DNA from: Alistipes megaguti
GTDB lineage: Bacteria > Bacteroidota > Bacteroidia > Bacteroidales > Rikenellaceae
Direction: 5' to 3'
DNA length: 64,000 nucleotides
Assembly (NCBI RefSeq): GCF_900604385.1
Contig: NZ_LR027382.1
Span: forward strand, 1,637,501 to 1,701,500
Shown: one piece after another, positions 7,098 to 17,046 of the stretch
Position numbering within the stretch: position 1 is the first letter of the stretch
Layout of the letters: every line of letters begins with the position of its first letter
Notes under the pieces: model-generated
Database searches by the model: none
What the model saw: only the letters and a program-made list of their open reading frames with translations
What the model was told of the DNA's origin: nothing
Made by a program: the position numbers and the translations under genes

Positions 7098-10000
7098 GGC
7101 TTTCGGGTTTTGGCGTGCGGGGTTTCGACGAGCGGAAAAGATCGCCCAGGCGCGAGAGACGCTTGCGGATGACGAAGCCGACGCCGGTTTCGGTGATCTC
7201 ACCCTCGAGGATGCTCTCGTAGCCCGTGTGGCGGAAGAGCTTGATATACATGTTGTCGCGTTTGTCGAGCATGTATTCGATCGAGATGTCGTCGATGAGA
7301 TTCTCGCGGAGGTTCTGCGAGGGGTCGCTGTCGGTGCTGAACTTGCCGCCGATGACCGCCCGGATGCGGTTGCTGAAGAGATTCTTCGACAGCCGGTAGG
7401 AGTAGTCCGTGCGCTGGCCGTTGGGGTCGTCCTGGCCGTAGGAGTCGATGCCGAACGAGAGGTCGACCCCCTTCAGGTTGTTCTGCGCCCACTGGTTGAG
7501 CTCCTTCTGGATGAAGGTGTTGAGCGGATTCTCCGAGCTGACGCGGGCCGAGGTCCCCGGACCGGTGTAGGTGTTGTAGATCAGCAGGTTCATCGCCTGG
7601 TTGGCGCGCTGTTCGGCCGTCAGCGAGTTGAGCTGGTTCTGCATCGTGAGGTCCTCCGGAGCCGAGAGGTCGAAGCTGATGGCCAGATCGGTGAGCGTGT
7701 TGCGGATATTGATCGAGATGTTGAAGTTCACCGCGCGGGAGTTTTCGCCGTCCGACGAGACGTTGGCGCGCACGCTCTCCACGGCCGTGATGTTGAACGA
7801 CGGGTCGGCCACGTCGCCCAGCCACTCGACATAGCCGTCCGGCTGGATGCGGAAGACCTTCTGTGCGATGACCGGCGGATTGTACTGCACGGTGCCGCCC
7901 GTGAGCAGGTAGCGGCCCGAGAGGCGCATGTCGCCCAGCGGGTTCATCGTGAAGGAGAGGTTTCCGCCGCCGCGCAGGTCGATGCGGTTGCTGCCGTCGG
8001 TCGAGAGGTCGACGGCGGCCTTGACGTCGTTGTTGATGTCGATGTTCAGGGCGACGTCCATGCCGCCGATCCGCACGGGCGGCAGCTCCTCGAAGGCTTC
8101 GCGGTTGTCGATCTGGGCGAACGAGACGAAGCGGACAACGTCCTGCGACTGCTGTTTGACCTCGAGCGGCGAGCTCTGCATGACGTAGTTGATGTCCGTG
8201 CCGCCGAGCAGGCCCACACGGCCCCGCACGGCCAGTGCATCGACCGGCCCGCGGATCGAGGTGTTCAGGTCGAGATAGGCCTGGCCGTAGACCTCCGTAC
8301 GCTCCCGGCGGGGAACATTTACGAACTGGAAATCCGAGGCCTGCAGCCGCAAGTCGGCCGTCATGCGCTGCAGGTCGGAGAGGTCGATCTGGCCGTCGAT
8401 GGTCAGCGGCTGGCGGTTGGGGGCGAGGATGGCGTAGCGGTCGAAGCGCAGGCGGCTCTCGTCGAAGCGAATCGTATCCTCCGAGAGGCGGAACGAGGTG
8501 CCGATCATCGGCACGCGGAGCTCCGTGCCGGCAAAGTGCAGGCGTCCGTCGAGCTGCGGAGCGTCGATTGCGCCTTCGGCCTGCAGGCGGCCCGAGAGCG
8601 AGCCCGTCAGGCGGAGCATCTCCGCGGGCAGGAAGGCGTCGAAGCGCTGCAGCGGGAGTTCCCGCAGGGCGATTCGCGCATCGAGCGGCGAGGGGGCCGC
8701 GGCATCGTAGGAGGCCGTGGCGGCAAGCACCTCGGCCGTGTCGATGGCCAGACGCACATCGGCACGCTGTTCACGACCCTGTCCGTAGCGGGCCCGGAGG
8801 GCCAGGTCGCCGAACGGCTGCCGGTCGTAGGCGAGTCCGCCGACCGTAATGTCGCCTCCCAGCGCCAGCGTATCGCGCCCCAGCGTCAGCGAGAGATCGG
8901 CTCCCAACTGTCCGTCGACGGGCGGTGCCGAAGGGAGCAGTTCGAGCATCGAGCCGATGCCCAGTCCGGCCATTACGAGGCGGATGCCCGCCGTGCGCGC
9001 CGTGGCCGGGATCGAGTGGAGGGCGAAGCGCTGCGAGCCGCGTGTCAGATCGAGATCGGCCTCCAGCTGCCGGTCGTAACGGTAGATGAGGTAGTTGCCG
9101 GGATTGACGCTCCAGGGTTCGAATCCGAACTGCGGGTCGGGTTCGAGACTCAGCCGTATGAGCGAGTCGTTCCACGTGAGGTTGAGCCCCGAGCGCAACC
9201 CCTCGCGACCGCTGCGGTCCCGCTGGTAGAGGTGCATCGTGGCGGTATTGCCGACCAGATCGCCGCGGAGCCCGGCGGCCGCCACGTGGTCGAGATTTCC
9301 CGGGGCGTTGGCCATTCGCAGGGCGTAGCGCATCCGTTGACCCTGTTGCAGCAGCGACATGCCGACGGTGTCGATGTGCAGGTTGCCCGTGGTGAGCCCC
9401 TCGACGCGCATGCCGAGGGCCAGCGGCAGCGAGTCGCAGTTCGCGCCGCGCATCTCCATGCGGCGGAAGGCCATGCGGCGCGTGCGCAGAAAGTTGTTCA
9501 GGATATTGTTCTGTCCCGCCGTGAGCTGCAGCAGAAAGTCGGGCAGCACGGGTTTCAGCGAGTCCATGTCGAGTTGTTGGGCGCGGACCTGCCGCTCCAG
9601 TTCCTCCGTGCTGTGGGGCAGCAGGGCCAGGAAGCGTTCAAGCGATTCGGGGGTGCGGAATTCAAGCTCGAGGTCGCCCGACCGGGCTGCTGCCCGGGTT
9701 CGGGCAGAGTCGGTTGCAAATTCGAACGACGTCGGGCGGATCGTCTCCGTCTGCGCGCCGTTGCGCACCCGGATGCTGTCCAGCGCCACACGGGCGGCGT
9801 AACTGCCTCTCTGTGTGGCCGAAGCTTCGGCTTCCAGGTCGAAGAGTCCGCCGATCGGCTCGCTGACAAGGCCCAGTGCCGCCAGATCGAACCATCCGAC
9901 ACGTCCCATGAGCCGGGCCTGTTGCCGCTCGCGGGTCAGCCGCCCCTCGAGCCCGAGTGACAGATGCAGCGCCGAGTCGCGATCCTCGATCCGTCCCTGC

Positions 10001-11949
10001 AGCTGCTGGTCGGCCAGTTCGGCCGTAATCCCTACGCCGCCGAAGTCGCGGCCGCGGTATTCGGCTTGTGAGACCTCCAGCTGCAGCCGGCTCCACGTCG
10101 CCGGATCGTATGGATCGAAACCCTTGCCCCGGGCGTCGAGTGCAAGTCCCAGCCGTCCGAGCGAGTCGGCCGGAAGGAAGCTCCCCATCGGGAAGCTGTC
10201 GGCGCGGATCGCCGCTTCGTAACGTTCGTGGCGGGCATCGAAACGTCCGTCGATACGGATGCGCCCCTCCTCCGTACGGTGCTGTCCGGCGCGCAGGAGC
10301 GAACTCAGCACGTAGTTCTGGCGGTCGATCCGTGCCGTAGCGTCGATTCCGATCCGCCGGGGCAGTGCCAGGCGTCGCCGCAGGGCCGTGTCGGGCAGCA
10401 TTTCGAGCAGGAAGGCTCCGTTGCGCAACCGACCCCGGATGCGTGCCGAGGCCGTCAGATGCCGGGGATCGAGCGGATAGCGGGCCCGGCCGTCGACGGT
10501 CAGCCACAGATGGTCGGGCGAGGTGATCTGCAGGTCGATCCGGCGAAGATCCTCCAGCGTTCCGTCGGCCGTGAGTTCCATGCCGATCTGCCGGTTGCGC
10601 AGCGCGGCGGGCAGCAGCGCGGGGATGAGCCGGGCCACATCGTTCGTTGCCAGGTCGGCCCCGAGCGAAGCCGTCAGCGGGGTCTGCGGCTCCATCTGCA
10701 GAAGACCGCCTCCGGCCTCCATGTTGGCCGTAAGGCGTGAGGCTGCGGTCGCGAGCGAGAAGTCCGTCAGGCGGATTGCCGTCGAGTCCATCGAAAAGCG
10801 CCCCCGGGTCTGCTCGACCTCCAGTCCGCACCGCTCCCGGAAGGCCAACTGCCGGATCCGCAGCGCCAGATCGCTCCCCCGGCTGTAGAGCGAGTCGATG
10901 GCGATATGGACTCCCGAGAGTTCGATCCATGCCGGATCCAGCCCCTCGGTCGGCTGGTGTCCCGCCGTGCCGTATGTCAGTTGATTGTCGTTCAGCTCTA
11001 TGCCGCCGACCCGTATGGTCCAGGGCGCCGATGCCGGTTCGCTCGCCGGAAGGTCACTCTCGGCCGGAGTCTCCTTTGCGGCCGAAGCTTTACCCGCCCG
11101 ATTGCCGCCGTTGGCTATTGTAATCGGAGGGGTGCTGTTGTTATCCGAGGTGCTGCGGCCGTCCGGGTTGTCGCTGTTATTCGGGTTGCCTCCGTCGATT
11201 GTTGCGGAGCCCTCTCCGGTCGGCGTTCCGGCCGGAGAGGACGCTGTCAGCCAGGCGTAGCTCCCACGGTCGAGTTCGACGCGCGTCACCTCGACCTGCT
11301 GGCTTCCCAGCCCGACACGGCAGCTGTCTACACCCCCTTCGGCCAGTCGGACGGTCAGCTCCGAGCCGTCGCTCTCCATGGCAAAGCCGGTTTGGCGGAT
11401 CGAGAGCCGATTCACCGCGATTTCCCACCCGAGCGGAGCCGTCGTGTCGGGCTTCTCGACCTGTTCGCCGGAGCCCGTTCGGAGCCGTATTGAGGCGCTG
11501 TCCAGCGCAATCCGTCGGATCGAGGCCTGCTCCTCGCGCAGGGCCGCCCGGGCTTGTTCCACCCCGAAGCGTGCGGCCGCGATCCGCATGTCGAAACCCG
11601 TCGCGGTGTCGTGGTAACGGGCCTTCAGCCGTTCGATCGTCAGATCGCGCAGCACGGCCTGGCGGCGGATCAGCGGCCAGGGATCCACATCCAGCGTCAG
11701 CCGGCCGCAGTCGACCAGCGTGTCACCCCGGTCGATGAGCCGCACTTCGCCCACCGCAAGCCGCAACGGAAAGCCAAGTCGCAGACTTCCCACCGAGAGT
11801 TCCATGCCAAGTGCCTTCGAGAGCGGTTTCACGGCTTTGCGCCGTGCGAAATCCTGCACCCACGGTACATAGAGCAGTCCAATGACGACGAACAGCGTCG
11901 CCACCACGGCCAACAGACTCCATCCCGTATATTTGAGGAACTTTCTCAC
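7078..11949 (-). CDS. tamB: TamB, translocation and assembly module inner-membrane subunit
   Basis: A 1,623-residue AsmA/TamB-type protein. It has one N-terminal membrane anchor (about residues 8-30), a very long beta-rich periplasmic region, and a C-terminal DUF490/TamB domain with the typical NPLGDMRLSGRY and ENPLNTFIQKELNQW-like segments. TamB proteins form a hydrophobic groove thought to carry lipids or assist outer-membrane protein insertion together with TamA/TamL. The start is a GTG at 11949. A Gly/Asn/Ser/Pro/Ala-rich linker of about 70 residues (around 238-310) interrupts the N-terminal half. It is followed directly by tamL with a 20-base overlap. Confidence 0.92.
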   Translation of the reverse strand: MRKFLKYTGWSLLAVVATLFVVIGLLYVPWVQDFARRKAVKPLSKALGMELSVGSLRLGFPLRLAVGEVRLIDRGDTLVDCGRLTLDVDPWPLIRRQAVLRDLTIERLKARYHDTATGFDMRIAAARFGVEQARAALREEQASIRRIALDSASIRLRTGSGEQVEKPDTTAPLGWEIAVNRLSIRQTGFAMESDGSELTVRLAEGGVDSCRVGLGSQQVEVTRVELDRGSYAWLTASSPAGTPTGEGSATIDGGNPNNSDNPDGRSTSDNNSTPPITIANGGNRAGKASAAKETPAESDLPASEPASAPWTIRVGGIELNDNQLTYGTAGHQPTEGLDPAWIELSGVHIAIDSLYSRGSDLALRIRQLAFRERCGLEVEQTRGRFSMDSTAIRLTDFSLATAASRLTANMEAGGGLLQMEPQTPLTASLGADLATNDVARLIPALLPAALRNRQIGMELTADGTLEDLRRIDLQITSPDHLWLTVDGRARYPLDPRHLTASARIRGRLRNGAFLLEMLPDTALRRRLALPRRIGIDATARIDRQNYVLSSLLRAGQHRTEEGRIRIDGRFDARHERYEAAIRADSFPMGSFLPADSLGRLGLALDARGKGFDPYDPATWSRLQLEVSQAEYRGRDFGGVGITAELADQQLQGRIEDRDSALHLSLGLEGRLTRERQQARLMGRVGWFDLAALGLVSEPIGGLFDLEAEASATQRGSYAARVALDSIRVRNGAQTETIRPTSFEFATDSARTRAAARSGDLELEFRTPESLERFLALLPHSTEELERQVRAQQLDMDSLKPVLPDFLLQLTAGQNNILNNFLRTRRMAFRRMEMRGANCDSLPLALGMRVEGLTTGNLHIDTVGMSLLQQGQRMRYALRMANAPGNLDHVAAAGLRGDLVGNTATMHLYQRDRSGREGLRSGLNLTWNDSLIRLSLEPDPQFGFEPWSVNPGNYLIYRYDRQLEADLDLTRGSQRFALHSIPATARTAGIRLVMAGLGIGSMLELLPSAPPVDGQLGADLSLTLGRDTLALGGDITVGGLAYDRQPFGDLALRARYGQGREQRADVRLAIDTAEVLAATASYDAAAPSPLDARIALRELPLQRFDAFLPAEMLRLTGSLSGRLQAEGAIDAPQLDGRLHFAGTELRVPMIGTSFRLSEDTIRFDESRLRFDRYAILAPNRQPLTIDGQIDLSDLQRMTADLRLQASDFQFVNVPRRERTEVYGQAYLDLNTSIRGPVDALAVRGRVGLLGGTDINYVMQSSPLEVKQQSQDVVRFVSFAQIDNREAFEELPPVRIGGMDVALNIDINNDVKAAVDLSTDGSNRIDLRGGGNLSFTMNPLGDMRLSGRYLLTGGTVQYNPPVIAQKVFRIQPDGYVEWLGDVADPSFNITAVESVRANVSSDGENSRAVNFNISINIRNTLTDLAISFDLSAPEDLTMQNQLNSLTAEQRANQAMNLLIYNTYTGPGTSARVSSENPLNTFIQKELNQWAQNNLKGVDLSFGIDSYGQDDPNGQRTDYSYRLSKNLFSNRIRAVIGGKFSTDSDPSQNLRENLIDDISIEYMLDKRDNMYIKLFRHTGYESILEGEITETGVGFVIRKRLSRLGDLFRSSKPRTPKPESHEDDPQ

Positions 11950-11985
11950 GATCAGCCTACGCCCGGCGGAATTTTACTGCAAGGT

Positions 11986-12016
11986 ACAAAAAGCGGGCGA
12001 TTAATCCATCGCCCGC
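11986..12016 (-). terminator. Intrinsic terminator after AraC-family gene
   Basis: A perfect 9-bp stem (GCGGGCGAT/ATCGCCCGC, 6-base loop) is followed on the minus strand by TTTTTGT. It lies between the AraC gene and tamB and isolates the two transcripts. Confidence 0.85.
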
Positions 12017-12067
12017 CCGTGAAAAAACGGCTCTAAAGTGGTCTCTCGGATCCGCCCCGGTATCACA

Positions 12068-12089
12068 CCCGGCCTCTTCCCGGCCTCTT
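12068..12089. repeat. 11-bp tandem duplication downstream of AraC gene
   Basis: Two perfect copies of CCCGGCCTCTT stand in a C/T-rich stretch (12058-12160) between the terminator and the AraC stop codon. No gene is visible in it. Confidence 0.8.
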
Positions 12090-12160
12090 CCGGTCGGTCT
12101 TTTCCCGGCTACTCCGGGTCCGGCCCTTGCCGGCACCTCGTCTCACCCTCTCTCCGGCCC

Positions 12161-13072
12161 CTATTGCTTGGCCTTGTACTGTGAGGGGGACATGCCGGTA
12201 TTGCGCTTGAAGTAGCTTCCGAAGAACGACTGGTTCGGGAAGTTCAGATAGTAGGCTATCTCCTGCACGCTCATCGTCGAATACTTGAGCAGCGTCTTGG
12301 CTTCGAGGATGACAAAGTTGTCGATCCACTCCGAAACCGACCGGCCGCTGATGCGCTTGATCAGTGTAGTGAGGTATTTCGGCGTGATGCACAGCTGTCG
12401 GGCGTAGAATCCGACGCTGCGCTCCTGCTTGTAGTGCTCGCTCAACAGTTGCGTGAACTGTCTGAAATACTCGTTGGCACGGTTGTGCGAGGAATTCTCC
12501 AGCTCGGGATGCTCGGCAAGGTAGCGTTGCAGAATCTCTCCGATCTTGTAGATTGTTCCGGCAATCAGACCGCCGATGATCTCGGCCGAGAATTCGCTCT
12601 CCGGACCCTTTGTCTCCTGTTCGATCAGCGAGATGAAGTTGCGCAGCGCCTGGCTCTCTTCGCGGGAGATCTCCAGCGAAGGGCGTGAGGCGAATTGCAG
12701 CAGCAGTGGCAGCAGATGCTTCGTGTCGATGTTGATCCGTTTCATGAAATCACACGAGACGGCCATCACATGGGCCTTCATCCCCTCGACGGACTGCGCC
12801 TGCAGAATGCTGTTCGGCGCAATGATGAACATCGTGTCCTTTCTGATCGTAAACTCATGAAGGTTGACCAGTCCCGAGGATTCGCCTTCGGTGCCCACTC
12901 CGATGATGAAGGCGTTGATGCGGCACGGAAACCGGAAAGCCTCCATGTGCGAGTCCGTACTGGCGGCGATGCACTCGCCCATCAGTCCCGGACGGCTCTC
13001 TCCGCCGGCCATGGTGATCAACTCCTGGAGGGTAAAGTGGGAGATCGAAGCTTCCGAGATCTCTTTGTTCAT
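12161..13072 (-). CDS. AraC-family transcriptional regulator
   Basis: This 303-residue protein starts at an ATG. Its N-terminal half (about 1-190) looks like a cupin-type sensing domain, and the C-terminal 100 residues carry the two helix-turn-helix units of AraC/XylS proteins. Visible C-terminal motifs are LCITPKYLTTLIKRISG and IAYYLNFPNQSFFGSYFKRNTGMSPSQYK. The ligand and targets are unknown. It is a single-gene transcript bounded by a terminator on each side (11986-12016 downstream, 13207-13241 upstream from ompH). Confidence 0.92.
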   Translation of the reverse strand: MNKEISEASISHFTLQELITMAGGESRPGLMGECIAASTDSHMEAFRFPCRINAFIIGVGTEGESSGLVNLHEFTIRKDTMFIIAPNSILQAQSVEGMKAHVMAVSCDFMKRINIDTKHLLPLLLQFASRPSLEISREESQALRNFISLIEQETKGPESEFSAEIIGGLIAGTIYKIGEILQRYLAEHPELENSSHNRANEYFRQFTQLLSEHYKQERSVGFYARQLCITPKYLTTLIKRISGRSVSEWIDNFVILEAKTLLKYSTMSVQEIAYYLNFPNQSFFGSYFKRNTGMSPSQYKAKQ

Positions 13073-13206
13073 GATATTGCTGTGGTTTGTGGTTCTTGTA
13101 TACGACCATAACGTAAAAAGAGGCGGATTCGTCTATTCGGATGACATATTGAACACTCCGCAGGATGTTTCGGGGAGAATCCGGGGCCATTTTGACGAAA
13201 ATCCGA

Positions 13207-13241
13207 CAAAAACAAGCGCCGGTCCGCAATGGATCGGCGCT
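13207..13241 (-). terminator. Intrinsic terminator of the bamA-ompH operon
   Basis: On the minus strand AGCGCCGATCC-loop-GGACCGGCGCT is followed by TGTTTTTGT. It lies 30 bases past the stop of the last ompH gene. Confidence 0.8.
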
Positions 13242-13270
13242 AGGGTATCTTGCTCGGAACAGATTTCTGA

Positions 13271-13822
13271 CTATTTGGCTGCGGGAGTCTCGGTGGCAGC
13301 TGCGGGGGTCTCGGTGATGCCGAGCTCCTTCTTTACTTCGGGGGCGATGTCGGTCAGCGAGGCCTCGTCGAAGTAGGCCAGCGAACCCGTTGAGGTGTCG
13401 AAGACTACCAGATAACCGCCTGCGGCCGAGATCTTGTCGATGGCGTTTTTTGCCTTCTCGATGATCGGGGCCAACAGTTCGTTCTGCTTCTTCTGATACT
13501 CCTGCTGAGCGCGGCCCTGGAACTCCTGGATGCGGCCCTGCAGATCCTGCAGCTCCTTCTCCTTCATCTCCTTGGCCATATCCGTCAGCGTGTTGTAGTT
13601 CTTCTGGTAATCCTGATATTTGGTGTTGAACTCAACCTGCATCGTTTCGATGTTGTCCTGAATCTCCTTGCCGTAAGCCTCCATGTTGGTCTGCATGGTT
13701 TTGGTCTCGGGCATGGCCATGATGATCTCCTGGGTGTTGATGCGGCCGAATTTCTGTGCGAAGAGCGACGTGGAGCCCATCAGCAGAGCAACCGCAAGGG
13801 TTAATTTGATAGCTTTTTTCAT
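13271..13822 (-). CDS. ompH: OmpH/Skp-family periplasmic chaperone (second copy)
   Basis: The 183-residue product has an N-terminal signal peptide ending near SLFAQ, a KFGRINTQEII strand typical of the family, and a long central coiled coil (about 50-120). Skp-like proteins hold unfolded outer-membrane proteins in the periplasm and deliver them to BamA. It ends with a Pro/Ala/Thr tail (TPAAATETPAAK) absent from its neighbour. It follows the first ompH gene by 27 bases, and the uppS-bamA-ompH-ompH order supports its role. Confidence 0.92.
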   Translation of the reverse strand: MKKAIKLTLAVALLMGSTSLFAQKFGRINTQEIIMAMPETKTMQTNMEAYGKEIQDNIETMQVEFNTKYQDYQKNYNTLTDMAKEMKEKELQDLQGRIQEFQGRAQQEYQKKQNELLAPIIEKAKNAIDKISAAGGYLVVFDTSTGSLAYFDEASLTDIAPEVKKELGITETPAAATETPAAK

Positions 13823-13849
13823 AAAATTGATGCGTTAATGTTTTGATGT

Positions 13850-14359
13850 CTATTTTTGTTTCAGAAGGTCGATGACCTGCCGGGTGCGCTCCACCGTGGG
13901 GTTGTTGTAGAGCAGCGTGGGGTTGTTCGACGAATCGAGCACCAGATCGGCGCCGACCTCCTTGGCGTAGGCCTCGATCCGGGCGAAGACCTCCTTCTGG
14001 ATCGGGGTGATCATCTTGATGCGGGTTTTCATCAGCGTACCCTCCTTGCCGAAGAGGCTCTCCTGATACTGCTGAGCCTCCTTCTCCTTCGCAAGGATCT
14101 CGTTTTCACGGGCCTGGCGCGCGGCCGACGAGAGCGATGCCTTCTGGTACTGGTAGTTGTTGTAGAGGGTCTCCACCTCGGCGAACTTGGCATCCACCTG
14201 ATCCTGATACTGTTTGGCCAGCGAGTCGAGCTGTTCGATGGCCGTGTTGTAGGCATCGACCGACTTGAAGATCTTTTCGCTGTTGACGATTATGTAATTC
14301 TGTGCGGAGACGATTCCCGCCGTGAGTATGGCCGCAGCCATGAGAATCAGCCGTTTCAT
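13850..14359 (-). CDS. ompH: OmpH/Skp-family periplasmic chaperone (first copy)
   Basis: The start at the ATG at 14359 gives MKRLILMAAA, a clean signal peptide ending near VSAQ, and a 169-residue protein. It has the same plan as the next gene: an edge strand (YIIVNSEKIF), a long coiled coil with many Gln/Glu/Ala residues, and a C-terminal VDLVLDSSNNPTLLY strand. It sits 90 bases downstream of bamA and probably shares its transcript. The two copies differ enough that they may form hetero-trimers or serve different clients, which is inference. Confidence 0.92.
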   Translation of the reverse strand: MKRLILMAAAILTAGIVSAQNYIIVNSEKIFKSVDAYNTAIEQLDSLAKQYQDQVDAKFAEVETLYNNYQYQKASLSSAARQARENEILAKEKEAQQYQESLFGKEGTLMKTRIKMITPIQKEVFARIEAYAKEVGADLVLDSSNNPTLLYNNPTVERTRQVIDLLKQK

Positions 14360-14449
14360 AATTTGAAATTTTAAGTGGTCAATTCCGGAAATCCGGGGTT
14401 GTTGTCGTAAATATAACTCTTTTCTTTCAAATTTATTGCCAGCCAAGGC

Positions 14450-17008
14450 TTAGAATTGCTGACCGAGCACAAAGTGGAACTGGCTTCCGCTCTTGGTGGT
14501 CGAGTTGGCGGGGGGATCGAAACCGTAACCCCAGTCGATGCCGAGCATGCCGACCACCGGCAGATAGAGCCGCACGCCGAAACCGGCCGAACGCTTGATC
14601 TTGAAGGGCGAGAACTCCTTCCACGAGTCGAAGGCATTACCGCCCTCGAGGAAGCCCAGTACGTAGATCTGCGACGAAGGCTTCAGAATGATCGGATAAC
14701 GCAGCTCGGCGGTGTACTTGTTGTATCCGCGCGAGTAGTAGTTCGTCGGGTCGAGGGCGCCGTCCTCGTAACCGCGCATGGCGATGATGTCGATACCGTA
14801 GATGTTGTATCCCGACATGCCGTCGCCGCCGACCTCGTAACGCTGGAAGGGCGAGACCTTGTTCTTGTTGTAGCTGCCCAGGTAACCCATCTCGGCCTTG
14901 AGCATCAGCACCAGGTTCGAGTTGTTGAGGAATCCCTGGAACCACTGCGCCTTGAACTGCCACTTGTGGAATTCGACCCATCCGTAGCGGTCCTGGTCAC
15001 TCATCGACTGGTCGGAGTAGTCCTTTCCGTCCCAGAGCGAGTAGGGGAGCGTGGCCTGCACCGAGGCGCTGAATTCCGAACCGCGGCGCGGGTAGATCGG
15101 CTGATCGACCGAGTTGCGGCCGAAGACGAGCTTGAGCGACAGCAGGTTCGAGTTTCCGTTCTCGACGACGAACCCGGTCCAGTTCTTCAGGTTATAGCGT
15201 TCGTAGCTGGCCTCGGCGTAGAAGGTGAAGTAGGGGTCGGGCCAGTTCAGACGCTTGCCCAGACCGGCCGCAACACCGTACGTGCGGAAGTACTGCGTGG
15301 CGGTCTGCCAGATGTAGTAGGCGTTGTTCTGCTCGGAGATATGGGCCGAGAAGGTGAACGAGTTGGGCTTCTTGCCGCCCAGCCACGGATCGGTGAAGCT
15401 CAGCGCAAAGGCCTTGTAGTAGGTACCGTTGGTCTGGGCCGAGAGCGAGAGACGCTGGTTCTGACCCATCGGGTAGGGACGCCAGGCGCCCTTCTTGAAG
15501 AAGTTCTTCACCGAGAGGTTGTTGAGCGTGATGCCGACCGAACCCACGAAGGTGCCCGAGCCCCAGCCGCCGGCGATGTTGAACTGGTCGGAGGCCTGCT
15601 CCTCGAGCGGCCAGTTGATGTCGACCAGTTCGTTGGTGACGGGTTTGATGTCGGGCATGATGGTCTCGGGGTTGAAGTGGCCCATCGAGCCCAGCGTACG
15701 GATGGTCTGCATCAGCAGCGAGCGGTTGTACAGCTCGCCCGGACGCGTGTACAGTTCGCGGCGGATCACCTCGTCGTCGACGCGCTGGTTGCCCGAGATG
15801 CCGACGTTGTTGATCGTGAACTGCTTGCCCTCGAAGACCTTCACCTCGATGTCGATCGAGTCGGCGCCGATGATCGTCTCGGCGGGTTCGATCTGCGACA
15901 TGAGGTAGCCCTCGTTCTGGTAGAGCGACGAGACGGACATCTCCTCCGGGTTGGACTCCTTGCCGATACCCAGACGTTTCTGCATCGTCTTCTTGTCGTA
16001 CGTGTCGCCCGTCTTGACGCCGAACATGCGCTGCAGGGCGTCGGTTTCGTAGACCGAGTTGCCGACCCACGAGACGTTGCGGATGTAGTATTTGTTGCCC
16101 TCCGAGACCTCGAGGTCGATGCCCAGCCGCTTTTCGTTGATCGGGTAGATCGAGTCGCGGATGATCGTGGCGTTGCGGTAACCCTTCGAATTGTAGAAGT
16201 CGATCAGAAGCTCCTTGTCGGCCGCATAGTCCGATTCGTTGAGTTTGGCTCCCTTGAAGATGTTGATCGATTTCTGGTGGGTCTTCTTGAAGGTGCGGCG
16301 CAGCCGCTTGTCGGGGAACTGCGTGTTGCCGATAAAGTCGATACGGCCGATCTTGACCTTCTCCTTGCGGTCGATCAGGAAGGTGACGTTCACGGCCTGG
16401 CCCGGACGCAGCGTGTCGTTGTCGATGCGCACGTCGACCTCGGTATTGCGGAAGCCCTTTTCAGCCCAGTAGTCGTGGATGAGCTTCTTGTTCTTGTCGA
16501 TGACGTAGTCGGAGAGTTCGCTGCCGCGCTTGAGCTTGAGTTTCTCGAGCAGATCCTTCTGCTTGCCCTTGGAGATTCCCTCGAAGGCCCAGTTGTAGAC
16601 GCGGGGACGCTCCTTGAGGAAGACCTCCAGGTCGAGGCTGTCGCCCTCGATTTCGGCGCCGATCTTCACGTCGGAGAAGAAGCGCTGGCTCCAGAAACGC
16701 GTGATGGCGTTGGAGATGAAGTTGCTGGGCAGGTAGATCGAATCGCCCTCGATCAGTCCGGCCGAGGATTTCAGCACGTCGGGGTTGAGGTATTTGACAC
16801 CGTGGACGTTGATCTTGCGGATGTAGTAGAGTTTGGGGTCGCCCGAACTCTTGAACATGGGAGCGTTCTCGGAGAAGGTCACTTCGCGGAGTTGCGTGGA
16901 GTCCTGCGGAGCCGGCTCCTGAGGTTTCTGTTCCTGGGCGGACATATTCGCGCAGCAAAGCGTCATGAAGAGGGCTGCTGCCGTGAATATCTTACCTGAA
17001 TAGTTCAT
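14450..17008 (-). CDS. bamA: BamA, outer-membrane protein assembly factor
   Basis: This 852-residue protein has a signal peptide (cleavage near NMSAQ), five POTRA-type domains to about residue 450, and a C-terminal 16-strand barrel. IIAMRGYEDG holds the conserved RGY loop motif, and the chain ends in a beta-signal with terminal Phe (FVLGQQF). BamA is the essential core that inserts beta-barrel proteins. It follows uppS and precedes two ompH chaperone genes, a conserved envelope cluster in Bacteroidetes. Confidence 0.97.
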   Translation of the reverse strand: MNYSGKIFTAAALFMTLCCANMSAQEQKPQEPAPQDSTQLREVTFSENAPMFKSSGDPKLYYIRKINVHGVKYLNPDVLKSSAGLIEGDSIYLPSNFISNAITRFWSQRFFSDVKIGAEIEGDSLDLEVFLKERPRVYNWAFEGISKGKQKDLLEKLKLKRGSELSDYVIDKNKKLIHDYWAEKGFRNTEVDVRIDNDTLRPGQAVNVTFLIDRKEKVKIGRIDFIGNTQFPDKRLRRTFKKTHQKSINIFKGAKLNESDYAADKELLIDFYNSKGYRNATIIRDSIYPINEKRLGIDLEVSEGNKYYIRNVSWVGNSVYETDALQRMFGVKTGDTYDKKTMQKRLGIGKESNPEEMSVSSLYQNEGYLMSQIEPAETIIGADSIDIEVKVFEGKQFTINNVGISGNQRVDDEVIRRELYTRPGELYNRSLLMQTIRTLGSMGHFNPETIMPDIKPVTNELVDINWPLEEQASDQFNIAGGWGSGTFVGSVGITLNNLSVKNFFKKGAWRPYPMGQNQRLSLSAQTNGTYYKAFALSFTDPWLGGKKPNSFTFSAHISEQNNAYYIWQTATQYFRTYGVAAGLGKRLNWPDPYFTFYAEASYERYNLKNWTGFVVENGNSNLLSLKLVFGRNSVDQPIYPRRGSEFSASVQATLPYSLWDGKDYSDQSMSDQDRYGWVEFHKWQFKAQWFQGFLNNSNLVLMLKAEMGYLGSYNKNKVSPFQRYEVGGDGMSGYNIYGIDIIAMRGYEDGALDPTNYYSRGYNKYTAELRYPIILKPSSQIYVLGFLEGGNAFDSWKEFSPFKIKRSAGFGVRLYLPVVGMLGIDWGYGFDPPANSTTKSGSQFHFVLGQQF

Positions 17009-17046
17009 CTGTCGTCTTTTGTCTATTGTCGACTAACTTTTTTCGA

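Noticed and set aside
7018..9960. 980-codon plus-strand frame opposite tamB
   Set aside because: Antisense shadow of tamB; no signal, motif or promoter of its own.
14456..16999. 847-codon plus-strand frame opposite bamA
   Set aside because: Antisense shadow; bamA is certain from POTRA, barrel and RGY motif.
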